From the NCBI GenBank assembly GCA_038216465.1, contig JBBQQC010000023.1:1-53169 (forward strand): a stretch of DNA of 53,169 nucleotides. The letters run 5' to 3'. The DNA is from JACCZX01 sp038216465. GTDB taxonomy: Bacteria > Pseudomonadota > Gammaproteobacteria > Burkholderiales > Burkholderiaceae_F. Of the stretch, positions 1 through 8,756 are shown piece after piece (positions within the stretch are counted from its first letter, which is position 1; the number at the start of each line of letters is the position of its first letter). The translations under genes were made by a program, and so were the position numbers. The notes below the pieces were generated by a model. The model was not told the DNA's origin, made no database searches, and saw only the letters and a list, made by a program, of their open reading frames with translations.

Positions 1-43
1 CGGATGCTTTTGCCGTATTCAAAAGAAATTCTCTGCGGTCCAT
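1..43 (-). CDS. 5' end of a Tat-signal-like gene, cut by window edge
   Basis: Only the first 14 codons are visible, reading MDRREFLLNTAKAS. The ATG at 43-41 is preceded by an AAAGGAG ribosome site about 10 bases upstream, so the start is well supported. The RREFLL pattern resembles a twin-arginine signal peptide start. It lies 34 bases downstream of the haem lipoprotein on the same strand and is probably in its operon. Proteins with DUF1588-type haem domains are often paired with Tat-exported DUF1552 or DUF1501 proteins, so one of those families is a reasonable guess. The visible part is too short to decide. Confidence 0.6.
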   Translation of the reverse strand, partial: MDRREFLLNTAKAS

Positions 44-77
44 TTAAATTGCTCCTTTGATTTGGCTCGTCAACCGG

Positions 78-2363
78 TTACCAGGTCAGGAATTTGGGGT
101 CGGTGATCATGTACATCACAGCGGCACTCCACATGCGCCCGGAGTAGGTGGGGTCGTTGCCATCATTCAGCTCGCAGCTCAACGGCATCGGTGACTGGTT
201 CGCGCGATCGGCGTAGACAGCCGCCATCATGTCGTAGACGCGCTGCACTTCGGGGTCCGAGGTCGTCACATCCTGCAGCCACAGGCGCTTCATCAGATAT
301 GTGAGGTTCACCAGTATCTTGTCGCTGCTCGCCTTGCTGACCGGTGTGTCGGTCATCGAAACGCCCGGGAACAGCATGCGCGTCGCCATCGGCTTATTGA
401 AGTCAGCCATCGTCCAGCGGCAGCTGTTGCGGACCACGATCTGGTCGCCAACGCTGACCTGGGTGCTGGTGAAGTCCGTTTGCCGCGAGTTGCGGTCGAT
501 GCCGTTGAAGTTGGTGTAGCCAAGAGCAGCACCGGCAAACGCGTTATTGAGCTCAGGCGCACCTGAACCGACCAGTCCCGCGAGCTTCTGATTCAGCATC
601 GTGGCCGTCAGCAGCTTGCCGCCGCCGATCTCAGCGAGTGACGATGCGCGCTCTGTGGTGACCGTGCCAGTCACGCCGGTCGCTCGCAGACTCTTGCTCA
701 TCATCAAGCCGACCAAAAGGTCCTTGATCTTGTATCCACCCGCTGCAAAGCTCTGCGCGACTTGGTTGAAATCGTCGTGCTGGGCGTTGTAGGCAGCCAG
801 GCGACCTGCCGCTTCGGGTCCGCTGGTATCGGCCGGGGCGCGCAGCGGTTCACGACCGGTCAAGCCCTTGTACATGAAGTGCGTCATGCCGAGGGCGAAG
901 CGCGGATCGTTGGCGATTTGCTGGCCGAGCCATTGCTCCGCACCCGGGTTGTTGTAACCCATCGGCATCGGCGTGCTTCCATAGCCCGGTGCTTTGGCAT
1001 CGCGGTACCAGTTATCGTTGTCCTGGTAATAGCGATTGCCCTTCGCGTCGGTCGGATAATTGTTCGCCAAGTAGACCTGCGGCAGCGAATGAGCCATCGC
1101 ACCCGTTCCATTCGGACGGAAGCGATTGTTCGGAGCAAAGTTCTGGAAGCCAGCTGCCATCGGGTCCATCACGTCGTGACAAACAGCACATCCGGGGTTG
1201 TCCATCGTCGGCAACCGAAACACGCCATCCTCCAGCGGCCGTGAGGCCAGCTCAGGGATGTACATGGCCGCAAACCGCCTCATCGTCTCGCTGATTCGAT
1301 GACGATTGCGGTTCGTGTCGGTCGTCGGCAAACGATCCAGATACGCGTGCTGCGTCAGGACGCCCGAGTGCCTGTAGTTGCCGCCGAGGCGCGCGTTGGG
1401 CAGCGTGGCCGGCAAGAACTCGTTATCGTCGGCCGGATTCATGAACGTGCCCGTTACTTGCGCGCCCAACAACGGCGCGACGAGACCGGTTACTACGGTG
1501 TAGCTACCTGCCACCAGCTCGGTCGCCGGGCGATCGTTCTTGGTGATGTACTTCAACAGGTTGATCGGCTCGTTGCGCATCGTTGTATCGAACCGCGCGC
1601 GCACACCAGCCGGTGCGTTCTGGTTGTTGATCACCGCGGCGGCCATCGGCCAGTCTCTCGCATCCAAGCCCCTGTTCTGGCCGAGCACGACGACGCCATT
1701 GACCAGGAACTGCGTATGCCCGACTTCCGTCATGAAGCGGTCAAACGACGGACCGCCATCCATGTAGCCGCGCATTGTCATGCGAAGCGCGGCGTCACCA
1801 CCCGCGGCAACAGTCGAATACTCGGTCTCTGTGGGCGGGCGACCCGCGAACAAGTGGGCGGCCTTGCCAAGCGTCGTCGCGTTGTCCGCGAACTGGACTT
1901 GGTTCCAGAACTGCCCCGTTGCGATCACTTCAGTGCTGCAGCTCTCCTTCAACTTCGGAAGCAGAGAGGCGAGATCTTTGTATTGCTGCGAGTTTGCATC
2001 GCCCAGCACTTTGCCACCCGTGTGGGTCGGCAGGCCGATCGATTTCGACATCAGCAGGTCGCTGTTCGCACTGGCGAACGTACGCAATATTCCGTAGTTA
2101 ACTTCGGCTGAGCCGCCGGCAGCGAACACAAGCCGCGTTCCGCTGGCAACCGCACCTGCCCTATGGCACACGACGCAGGTGCTGCTCAAGGTCGGCCATA
2201 CGGTCGCCGTGAAAAGCTGCGGAGGCGTTGCGCACGTGGCCGCGGCAACTTGAGTCGCGGGCGGGGCGGTGGTGTTTCCGGTATCGCCACCTCCGCAAGC
2301 CGTAAGCGCAACCGCGGCTGCGAGAAGCGAGATCGCTTGCCGTGCGTTGAGACCTTGCATCAT
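78..2363 (-). CDS. large c-type haem lipoprotein (DUF1588-like)
   Basis: A 761-residue predicted lipoprotein. The N-terminus has a hydrophobic signal ending in the lipobox LTAC (Cys23), followed by a GGG/Thr-rich linker. Two CxxCH haem-binding motifs are visible: CVVCH at about 63-67 and CAVCH at about 392-396. The second sits in the context PGCAVCHDVMDPMAAGF, which matches the DUF1588 pattern found in planctomycete-type cytochrome proteins. I chose the first ATG of an ATGATG pair at 2363 because GGGAGAG lies just upstream; a longer open frame to 2456 has no ribosome site. It probably acts in the periplasm or on the outer membrane in electron transfer or oxidative degradation. The substrate is unknown. 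The next gene downstream has a Tat-like start. Confidence 0.75.
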   Translation of the reverse strand: MMQGLNARQAISLLAAAVALTACGGGDTGNTTAPPATQVAAATCATPPQLFTATVWPTLSSTCVVCHRAGAVASGTRLVFAAGGSAEVNYGILRTFASANSDLLMSKSIGLPTHTGGKVLGDANSQQYKDLASLLPKLKESCSTEVIATGQFWNQVQFADNATTLGKAAHLFAGRPPTETEYSTVAAGGDAALRMTMRGYMDGGPSFDRFMTEVGHTQFLVNGVVVLGQNRGLDARDWPMAAAVINNQNAPAGVRARFDTTMRNEPINLLKYITKNDRPATELVAGSYTVVTGLVAPLLGAQVTGTFMNPADDNEFLPATLPNARLGGNYRHSGVLTQHAYLDRLPTTDTNRNRHRISETMRRFAAMYIPELASRPLEDGVFRLPTMDNPGCAVCHDVMDPMAAGFQNFAPNNRFRPNGTGAMAHSLPQVYLANNYPTDAKGNRYYQDNDNWYRDAKAPGYGSTPMPMGYNNPGAEQWLGQQIANDPRFALGMTHFMYKGLTGREPLRAPADTSGPEAAGRLAAYNAQHDDFNQVAQSFAAGGYKIKDLLVGLMMSKSLRATGVTGTVTTERASSLAEIGGGKLLTATMLNQKLAGLVGSGAPELNNAFAGAALGYTNFNGIDRNSRQTDFTSTQVSVGDQIVVRNSCRWTMADFNKPMATRMLFPGVSMTDTPVSKASSDKILVNLTYLMKRLWLQDVTTSDPEVQRVYDMMAAVYADRANQSPMPLSCELNDGNDPTYSGRMWSAAVMYMITDPKFLTW

Positions 2364-2645
2364 TGTTCTCTCCCTATGGGAATTGCAGACTGACCGGGAT
2401 CGAACTGTGCCTGCGTTCGAGTTAAAAATAACTCGTGGGTAAGGATGATTGGGCACTACCCTTTGGTTTTGACGGGTAGCCGGAGAACCGCATGTCTGCT
2501 GGTTCTAGCGAGCCGGTTAATGCGTTTGGATTAGCGCAAAATCAGCTCAGCCGCGCGTGCGAATTCGTGCCAATTTCCTGACAGTTCCGCGACGCGGAAA
2601 GAGGGCGTGCAGAGCTGGTCGCGTCGGGCGAGTTCCGGGCGCTGC
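2364..2645. other. intergenic region upstream of the haem lipoprotein
   Basis: This 282-base spacer between the haem lipoprotein start and the DsbB-like stop has no convincing gene. It contains the AT-rich inverted repeat listed separately and presumably the promoter of the minus-strand haem lipoprotein operon. Short open frames here lack ribosome sites and recognisable protein features. Confidence 0.5.
2418..2435. promoter_or_regulatory. inverted repeat CGAGTTA-aaaa-TAACTCG
   Basis: A perfect 7-base inverted repeat with a 4-base AAAA centre, 55-72 bases upstream of the haem lipoprotein start codon. Its AT-rich core and position suit an operator for a dimeric regulator or a hairpin in the 5' leader. 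No T-run follows it, so a terminator is unlikely. Confidence 0.4.
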
Positions 2646-3239
2646 CTATTGCAGCAACTTGTAGCTGAAGGTGTGGCACTCGCCAAGGCCGCATTGCAAC
2701 ACAACGGACACAAGGTTGACGACGCAAATCGCGATGACGTACAGGCTCAGCGCATCGGAAGCCTTCTTTATCGCCGGAAAATCGGTTAGTTCCGCGTCGC
2801 GCAAATACTCATCCCCGCCCAGGATTGAAAGCTTGATTGCGTAGGCGCTCAACAGGCTCAACGCAATGATGATTGACCATACGGGCATGTGAATGCCGAA
2901 TATCGCACTGCCGATGTACGCGTGCCCCGGGCGCGGATAGATGTCGAGCAGGCTCTGCCGGACGGCAATGACGAGCAGCACGATTGCAAAAAGCAGACTG
3001 AAGCCCGTGTTCTGATAGGAAAAGCCGCGCCGGAAGTTCAGCATGATCCCGAAGCACACGCCGAACATCGCGGCGCGTTCCAGCAGACACAGCGGGCAGG
3101 GTAGCTCGCCTTGAACGTATTGCAGCGTCATGGCTGCCGTCAGGACGCCGGCGATGACGAACATCACAAATAGCAAGAAGACGTAGTTCAACTGCGCGAG
3201 CTGCTTGCTGGACGTTAGTGGTCGTTCGCTTTCAATCAT
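2646..3239 (-). CDS. DsbB-like disulfide bond formation protein
   Basis: A 197-residue inner-membrane protein. The first periplasmic loop carries CPLC (Cys48, Cys51) followed by LLERAAM, the quinone-linked redox motif of the DsbB family, which reoxidises DsbA-type oxidases. About five hydrophobic segments are visible rather than the usual four. The second cysteine pair expected in DsbB is not in the loop after segment 3. A pair occurs at the extreme C-terminus (CGLGEC, Cys183 and Cys188), after the extra segment. The start at 3239 forms an ATGA overlap with the stop of the upstream small membrane protein, which argues for coupled translation. A GTG-type start 12 bases earlier is less likely. 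Confidence 0.85.
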   Translation of the reverse strand: MIESERPLTSSKQLAQLNYVFLLFVMFVIAGVLTAAMTLQYVQGELPCPLCLLERAAMFGVCFGIMLNFRRGFSYQNTGFSLLFAIVLLVIAVRQSLLDIYPRPGHAYIGSAIFGIHMPVWSIIIALSLLSAYAIKLSILGGDEYLRDAELTDFPAIKKASDALSLYVIAICVVNLVSVVLQCGLGECHTFSYKLLQ

Positions 3240-3439
3240 GACGATCCCCACGGTGCGTTTTCAAGCTGCGTGCGGATCCACGGCATCCGGAAGCCGTACT
3301 CGGGACTGTAGATCTCGAACAGGAAAAGTCCGACCGTCAGCGCCAGGCAAGCGGCGAACAATGCGATCGCCAACGACCGCCGGCCCAGCCAACCGCAAAT
3401 CAGAGCGAAGGTCATCGTTGCAAACACCGCGACCATCAT
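3236..3439 (-). CDS. small membrane protein, resembles DUF5993
   Basis: A 67-residue protein with two hydrophobic stretches separated by a short basic turn (GWLGRR), then a hydrophilic tail. The length and layout recall DUF5993 proteins, which I remember as neighbours of dsbB-like genes; this is family memory, not a search result. The start has a strong GGGAGGA site, with tandem ATGs at 3439 and 3436. Its stop overlaps the DsbB-like start, so the two proteins are probably made together and may interact. Confidence 0.6.
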   Translation of the reverse strand: MMVAVFATMTFALICGWLGRRSLAIALFAACLALTVGLFLFEIYSPEYGFRMPWIRTQLENAPWGSS

Positions 3440-3470
3440 CGAAGTTCCTCCCGACTAGCTGGCCTATGCA

Positions 3471-5231
3471 TCAGCTCTTGACCAGCGCTTCCATACGGGC
3501 GCGAACTCGCACATATTCCAGCTCATTCGCTCCTTCTGCCAGGAACGCGTCGAAATCTTCGTGCTCCCAGAACTCCCGGCGAATGAACTGCACGAATGTG
3601 TTGACGAGGAGCGGATCAAATTGGCTGCCCGCACATTGCTTTAGTTCGTTCAAGGCTGCCTGAATTGAGAGCGGCGTCTCGCGCCACGGCCGCCGGTGAG
3701 TCATCGCATCGAACGCATCGCAGACGCTGATGATGCGCGCCTCCTCGGAAATGGCATCGCCTCGCAGCCCGCGCGGATAACCACTCCCGTCAAAGCGCTC
3801 GTGATGCTGCTCGGCGACGACACTCGCGTCATTTAGAACACGCAAACGCGGCTTGCGTAACAGTTCGGCTCCGTACTGAGCGTGACCGAACAACACTTGC
3901 CGTTCGCTGTCGGACAATCCAGAGGTTCTGTGCAACACACGCGTCGGAATCGCCATCATGCCGATATTGGCTAGCTGCGCTCCTAGAGCAATAGATGCAA
4001 CTCGCGCCTCCTTCCAGCCGATAGCAGCAGCAAGGTGGCCGGCAAGTTTGGCTACACGGAATGTTCGGTACAGGTCGTGTCCGCTGGCCAGCTCGGCGTT
4101 GATAGCCGTCTCAAGGAAGCGCCGAACGCGCTGCCCGACATCGGCTTGTAAAACGTGAGCTCGGGCACGCAAGGTATCGTCAAAAACGGACGTGCTTGAT
4201 TTGGGCTCGGCAGGTTCCGTAAGACCGTCGTAGTAAGGCAAGTCCGCGTCGATCAACTTCTTCTTCCACGCAACCAATTCATGCAGATATCCCAACGCGA
4301 GATCAGATTGACCTGCCGACTCGCAGGCATCCACGCACATGCTGAGATAGTTGGGTACATCCACGTGATCGACACGCTTGGCGAACGCCAGCCCCCTTTC
4401 GAGTGCGGCCAAACCGCTCTTCACCGCCCCGGACTTTACTTCGATGAGCCCGACTAATGCTTTGTGCGAATGGACTGTCCTCTTGGACCCGGCGAGCTTG
4501 GCCCAGCGGCCTGACTCCTGTGCGTGCACCCTGGCACTAGCCAGTTCGTCAGTCGCCAAATATAAATGGCCGAGCGTCATATGCGCACTGGCTCGAGTGG
4601 CGGCCTCCCTTTTGATTTTTGGCGCGCCGGCGGTAAAGGGCAAGAGTGCGCGCAGTCCAGAAGTAGGATCACCGAGTTGAAGTGCGCAATTTGCCAGGTT
4701 GACGCGCGAACCGAGCTCTAGATGGGCATAGCCGTACTCAGCCGCCATCTCGCACGATCGCCTGAGATACCTATATGCCACGTCCCACTGCGCCATGGCT
4801 ATATAGAGCCCTCCGACATTCTTGATGGCGAGTATCTCTCGTTCGATATCGCCGAGCGCACGCGCGTGTATCCAAAAGTCGGCGTACGCCGCGGCTGATT
4901 CAACAAACCTACCAAGATCGCATAGCGCCACGCCCTCCACTCCGCGCACTTTGCACAACAGATCTCGTTGGCCGAGCGCGATAGCCAGCCGCGACGCAAA
5001 GGAGGCTGCCTCGATCGTTCGCGCCGGCTGCGACGCGGCAAAAAAATTTCTGGACAAGTGAAACAATGCATCAACACTGTCCGGCGTCTGCGCGTCATGT
5101 GCCAATGTCGTCAAGTAGTGCAAAACCCCGACGAGGTCGATGTCGTCAGCGTTGCCCAGGTCCTCAGCGCGTGCCTTCAAGCGGTCGCGAAGTTCCGCAA
5201 AGGACAGGTCGGCTAGTGCATGGTTTGCCAT
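3471..5231 (-). CDS. TPR protein with degenerate HD-GYP domain
   Basis: A 586-residue cytoplasmic protein. Residues about 30-330 are alpha-helical repeats of TPR type. Residues about 380-560 align by eye with HD-GYP domains, which normally cleave cyclic di-GMP. Retained features are GHDLYRTFRVAKLAG (385 onward), H450, HHERFDGSGYP (476-486) and the Asp in VCDAFDAMT (505). The defining HD pair and its downstream Lys are lost: the expected LLHDIGKIG reads LGAQLANIG (416-424). It is therefore probably a sensor or binding protein, or an enzyme with altered metal chemistry. Its ATG directly follows the TAA of the upstream MFS gene (TAAATG), so the two are co-transcribed. Confidence 0.8.
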   Translation of the reverse strand: MANHALADLSFAELRDRLKARAEDLGNADDIDLVGVLHYLTTLAHDAQTPDSVDALFHLSRNFFAASQPARTIEAASFASRLAIALGQRDLLCKVRGVEGVALCDLGRFVESAAAYADFWIHARALGDIEREILAIKNVGGLYIAMAQWDVAYRYLRRSCEMAAEYGYAHLELGSRVNLANCALQLGDPTSGLRALLPFTAGAPKIKREAATRASAHMTLGHLYLATDELASARVHAQESGRWAKLAGSKRTVHSHKALVGLIEVKSGAVKSGLAALERGLAFAKRVDHVDVPNYLSMCVDACESAGQSDLALGYLHELVAWKKKLIDADLPYYDGLTEPAEPKSSTSVFDDTLRARAHVLQADVGQRVRRFLETAINAELASGHDLYRTFRVAKLAGHLAAAIGWKEARVASIALGAQLANIGMMAIPTRVLHRTSGLSDSERQVLFGHAQYGAELLRKPRLRVLNDASVVAEQHHERFDGSGYPRGLRGDAISEEARIISVCDAFDAMTHRRPWRETPLSIQAALNELKQCAGSQFDPLLVNTFVQFIRREFWEHEDFDAFLAEGANELEYVRVRARMEALVKS

Positions 5232-6455
5232 TTACCCGGCCATCAAGGACGGCCTGCCCTGTCGACGCAACAGCCAGGTCACGATCGAAAGATTCAGCAG
5301 GGTCCACAGCAATCCATTGACGAACGCCGCCCGGTACGAGCCGGTGAGATCGAACACCGCCCCCGACATCCAGCCGCCGAGCGCCATGCCGAATAGCGTT
5401 GCCATCACGACCAGCCCGACCCGTGCACCGGCTTCGGTCGGGGAGAAGTACTCGCGCACGATGATCGCGTAACTCGGGACGATGCCGCCCTGGAACAGGC
5501 CGAACAGCGCGGATACGACGAACAGCGAAGTCAGCCCGTTGAACGGCACGTAGAGCAGCAGTGCTAGACCCTGCAGCACGGAGCCGAGCAGCAGCGTGCG
5601 TACGCCGCCAATGTGATCGGCAATCCAGCCCGAAGCGAGCCGGCTGACGATGCCGAACGCGAGCATGATCGAAAGCATCTGTGCGCCGACCGCCGGTCCG
5701 TAACCAAGGTCGGCGCAGTACGCGACGATATGCACCTGCGGCATCGACATCGCGACGCAACACGCGACGCCTGCAATCATCAGCAGTGTTTGCAGCGCAG
5801 AAGGCGAAATGCCGATCGCCATCGGTGAGCGCGAAGCCGCCGACGCGACGCTTGAATCGCCGGTGTGCGGAGGGGCGCGTCGCATCACGTACGTAAGCGG
5901 CAGCATTGTCAGCAGGCAAATCGCGCCGATATAAAGGTGTGCAGTGCGCCAGCCGACGGTTTCGATCAGGTGCTGCACGATCGGCGGCCACACGGCGCCT
6001 GCCAGATAATTGCCCGATGCAACGATCGAAACCGCAAGGCCACGTCGTCGTACGAACCAGTGCGAAATATCCGCCAGCAACGGGCCGAAGCTGGCGGAGG
6101 CGCCGAGCATGCCGATCAGCAACCCCTGCACGATCGCGTACATCAGCAAGCTTGATGACAGGCTCGCAGCGACATAGCCGATCGCGAGCGCGCACGATGC
6201 TCCGATCAGCGGCAACCGCACGCCATAGCGGTCCGACAATCGGCCCATGAATATTCCACCGACGCCAAAGCCGAGCATCGTTAGCGTGTAGGGAAACGAT
6301 GCGGCCGCGCGCGTGACCCCGAAGTCGGCCTGAATCGCCGGCAGCGCTACGACTACGGACCACATTCCGACGCCGCCCACCGTGCTCAATGCAAGCGCCG
6401 CCGCCAGTCGCAGCCACGCAGCACGCGAGTCGATAAGATCGGGCTTTGTTGTCAT
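5232..6455 (-). CDS. MFS transporter
   Basis: A 407-residue inner-membrane protein with about 12 hydrophobic segments. Between segments 2 and 3 it has the major-facilitator motif GRLSDRYGVRLPL, and an equivalent GWIADHIGGVRTLL in the second half. Overall character resembles the oxalate/formate-antiporter-like branch of MFS; the substrate cannot be deduced. The start codon lies 11 bases from the divergent methyltransferase start, so promoters for the two must overlap the coding ends. The last base of its stop directly abuts the start of the TPR/HD-GYP-like gene. Confidence 0.88.
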   Translation of the reverse strand: MTTKPDLIDSRAAWLRLAAALALSTVGGVGMWSVVVALPAIQADFGVTRAAASFPYTLTMLGFGVGGIFMGRLSDRYGVRLPLIGASCALAIGYVAASLSSSLLMYAIVQGLLIGMLGASASFGPLLADISHWFVRRRGLAVSIVASGNYLAGAVWPPIVQHLIETVGWRTAHLYIGAICLLTMLPLTYVMRRAPPHTGDSSVASAASRSPMAIGISPSALQTLLMIAGVACCVAMSMPQVHIVAYCADLGYGPAVGAQMLSIMLAFGIVSRLASGWIADHIGGVRTLLLGSVLQGLALLLYVPFNGLTSLFVVSALFGLFQGGIVPSYAIIVREYFSPTEAGARVGLVVMATLFGMALGGWMSGAVFDLTGSYRAAFVNGLLWTLLNLSIVTWLLRRQGRPSLMAG

Positions 6456-6466
6456 CGGAAATCAGT

Positions 6467-7195
6467 ATGAGCCGTCACCGGAGTTTACGAATTTCGCTCT
6501 GCCTGATGGTGGCGCTAGGCATTGCGGGAACGCCGGCGACGGCGAAGGATGTCACCGAGCGGTATCGAAGCGTAGCGGCAAACGCCGATGGTATCGGCAA
6601 GGCATACCTGGGCCGGCAGATCGCCCATGTAATGGGATGGCAGGGCGCGGCGTGGCTCGAACGCGAAGAACGTGAGCGCGAAGAGCGCAGCGACATCCTG
6701 CTGCGGATTCTCGCTCTGGCGCCGGGGCAAGTGGTGGCCGATGTGGGCGCGGGCACCGGCTATTACTCGCGTCGCATCGCCGATCTGGTTGGACCAACCG
6801 GCAAGGTGTACGCGGTCGATGTTCAACCCGAGATGATTGCGATGCTGCAAACGGTGGCGAAGCAACCCGGATACAGCCGAATAACCCCCGTGCTGGGCGC
6901 GGCCGAGGACGTCAAGCTGCCGGCGTCTTCAGTTGACGTTGCGATCATGGTCGACGTTTACCACGAGCTCGAGTTCCCGTACGAAGTGCTCGCCAGCGTC
7001 GTGCGGGCGCTCAAGCCGGGCGGCCAAGTCGTATTTGTCGAATATCGCGCCGAAGATCCGCGCGTACCGATCAAGCCGTTGCACAAGATGAGCGAAAGCC
7101 AGATCCGCGGCGAAGCCGAGCTGCATCCGCTGGTGTGGCAACGCACCGTCAACGAGCTGCCGTGGCAGCACGTGGTGATCTTCAAACGAAGGTAA
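6467..7195 (+). CDS. exported class I SAM methyltransferase-like protein
   Basis: A 242-residue protein. The first ~27 residues form a Sec-type signal peptide ending in TPATA. The rest is a Rossmann methyltransferase: motif I reads VADVGAGTGYYS, the acidic motif II residue is in YAVDVQPE, and LKPGGQVVFVEY is the post-motif strand. The ATG at 6467 follows GGAAA; an upstream in-frame start at 6446 would overlap the divergent MFS gene. SAM is not known to be available in the periplasm, so the export signal is odd. Homologues with such signals recur in proteobacteria, and their target is unknown. Confidence 0.8.
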   Translation: MSRHRSLRISLCLMVALGIAGTPATAKDVTERYRSVAANADGIGKAYLGRQIAHVMGWQGAAWLEREEREREERSDILLRILALAPGQVVADVGAGTGYYSRRIADLVGPTGKVYAVDVQPEMIAMLQTVAKQPGYSRITPVLGAAEDVKLPASSVDVAIMVDVYHELEFPYEVLASVVRALKPGGQVVFVEYRAEDPRVPIKPLHKMSESQIRGEAELHPLVWQRTVNELPWQHVVIFKRR

Positions 7196-7241
7196 ACGGT
7201 GACAGCTTATGCTTGCGCACCCCTGTTAATCGGATCCTCCA

Positions 7242-7751
7242 ATGTCACTCTCAATGCATTCCGCCTCGGTTCCCGTATTCACTCAAATGCTGGGTAGCCT
7301 GAGCGATTTGCTCCGCAAGGCCGAAACCCACGCCGAACAACGCAAAATAGACGCCGATGCGCTGCTGCAGGCTCGGCTGTTTCCCGACATGTTTCCGCTA
7401 CGGCGTCAGGTGCAGATCGCCTGCGATTTCGCACGCGGGGTTTCGGCGCGCCTGGCCGGCGTCGAAGTGCCGTCGTCTCCGGATACCGAGAAGACGTTTT
7501 CCGAGCTGCAGGCGTTGATCGAGAAAACGCAGAGCTTTATTGGAGGCCTGTCGCCAGCGCAGTTCGACAACAGCGAATCGCGCGAAATCATCACGCGGCC
7601 GGGCACGCCGCGAGAAAGACGCTTCACGGGGCAGGCGTATTTGCTGAGCTACGGGTTGCCGCAGTTCTTCTTCCACGTCACGACGGCGTATGCGCTGCTG
7701 CGGCACAACGGCCTGGAACTCGGCAAGGGCGACTACATGGGCAAGTTCTAG
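7242..7751 (+). CDS. DUF1993 family protein
   Basis: A 169-residue soluble protein beginning MSLSMHSASVPVFTQMLGSL, a characteristic DUF1993 opening. It continues with the conserved RLFPDMFPLRRQVQIACD segment and the C-terminal YGLPQFFFHVTTAYALLRHNG. DUF1993 proteins are DinB-like helical bundles with no settled function. It stands alone after the methyltransferase, with 46 bases between them, and may be co-transcribed with it. Confidence 0.9.
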   Translation: MSLSMHSASVPVFTQMLGSLSDLLRKAETHAEQRKIDADALLQARLFPDMFPLRRQVQIACDFARGVSARLAGVEVPSSPDTEKTFSELQALIEKTQSFIGGLSPAQFDNSESREIITRPGTPRERRFTGQAYLLSYGLPQFFFHVTTAYALLRHNGLELGKGDYMGKF

Positions 7752-7768
7752 CGACCGGCAAGCGCGAC

Positions 7769-8719
7769 TTACTTCGCAAAGCCCATTCTTTTCGCGCCTT
7801 CGGTGTAGATCTTCACGCGCTCCTTCATGAAGCCGTCCATCTGATCGACGCCGATGTTTACGAGTTCGAACCCGCTTTTTGCGGCAAGGTCCTTCATCTC
7901 AGGATCATTATTCAGTGCGGCCCATAGGTCGGACATCCGCCTGCGCTGTTCCGGAGTCGACGACTTCGGCATGCCGATGCCGCGGTACGCACCGTCGATC
8001 CAGTCGACGCCGAGTTCCTTGAACGTGGGAACGTCCGGCAGCAGCGGGTGCCGTTGCTCCATCGCGACCGCAAGAGCGCGCACCTTGCCCTTGTTGTTGA
8101 CGGCGAACGCGGTGTAAGCCATGGCGCCGTCGACGTGGCCCGCAAAGACCGACGTCGTCATATCGCCGGTTCCTTTGTAGGGAATGTAAGTTGTCTTCAC
8201 GCCGAATGCGGCATTGAGTCGCTCGTGCGCCGCATGGTTGGCCGAATTCAGACCTGAGCCGCCGAGGCTCAGCTTGGCCGGATTTTCTTTGGCAAACTTG
8301 ACGAATTCGGCGAATGATTTGATCGGACTTTGATCGCGCACCACCAGTGCATCGGGCGTGTAGTGAAACCAGAACACCGGCGTCACATCATCGGTTTTAT
8401 ACTGCACCTGACCTTCGAGCGGCTGAAACACGATGTGCGGCAGATTGACGCCGACGATGTTTACGCCATCGGCCGGCAACGTGTTCATCTGCGCCCACAT
8501 CAAACCGCCGCCGGCGCCCGCTTTGTACTGCACGATGGTATCGATCGCCGGGCATTTCCTTTTCAGCACGACCTGCTGATGGCGCGCAGCCAAATCGGAT
8601 TCGCCGCCCGGCGGAAAAGCTTGCCAATAAAGAACGTTCTTTTCGGGACATTGCTGCGCGAGCGCGACCGGCGCGACCGGCACGACAAGTGCACAGAAAA
8701 TTACCAGCGGCCACTTCAT
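7769..8719 (-). CDS. Bug/TctC-type tripartite tricarboxylate receptor
   Basis: A 316-residue periplasmic substrate-binding protein. A signal peptide ends near PVALAQQ, followed by the Bug-fold sequence. Family hallmarks include the PPGGESD loop near the N-terminus, GGSGLNSANHA, and YKGTGDMTTSVFAGHVD, where the ligand carboxylate is bound. The ATG at 8719 has an AAAGGAG site; longer open frames upstream lack one. No TctA or TctB membrane genes lie nearby, so it is an orphan receptor of the kind greatly expanded in Burkholderiales. The ligand is unknown. It follows the MORN-repeat gene by 37 bases. Confidence 0.9.
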   Translation of the reverse strand: MKWPLVIFCALVVPVAPVALAQQCPEKNVLYWQAFPPGGESDLAARHQQVVLKRKCPAIDTIVQYKAGAGGGLMWAQMNTLPADGVNIVGVNLPHIVFQPLEGQVQYKTDDVTPVFWFHYTPDALVVRDQSPIKSFAEFVKFAKENPAKLSLGGSGLNSANHAAHERLNAAFGVKTTYIPYKGTGDMTTSVFAGHVDGAMAYTAFAVNNKGKVRALAVAMEQRHPLLPDVPTFKELGVDWIDGAYRGIGMPKSSTPEQRRRMSDLWAALNNDPEMKDLAAKSGFELVNIGVDQMDGFMKERVKIYTEGAKRMGFAK

Positions 8720-8756
8720 CGCAGTCTCCTTTTGGATTTCTTGCTGCGCAACGATC

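Noticed and set aside
5164..6417. 417-codon minus-strand frame overlapping the MFS gene in another frame
   Set aside because: It shares the strand but is out of frame with the recognised transporter. Its composition is Arg-dominated, with no hydrophobic segments or domains.
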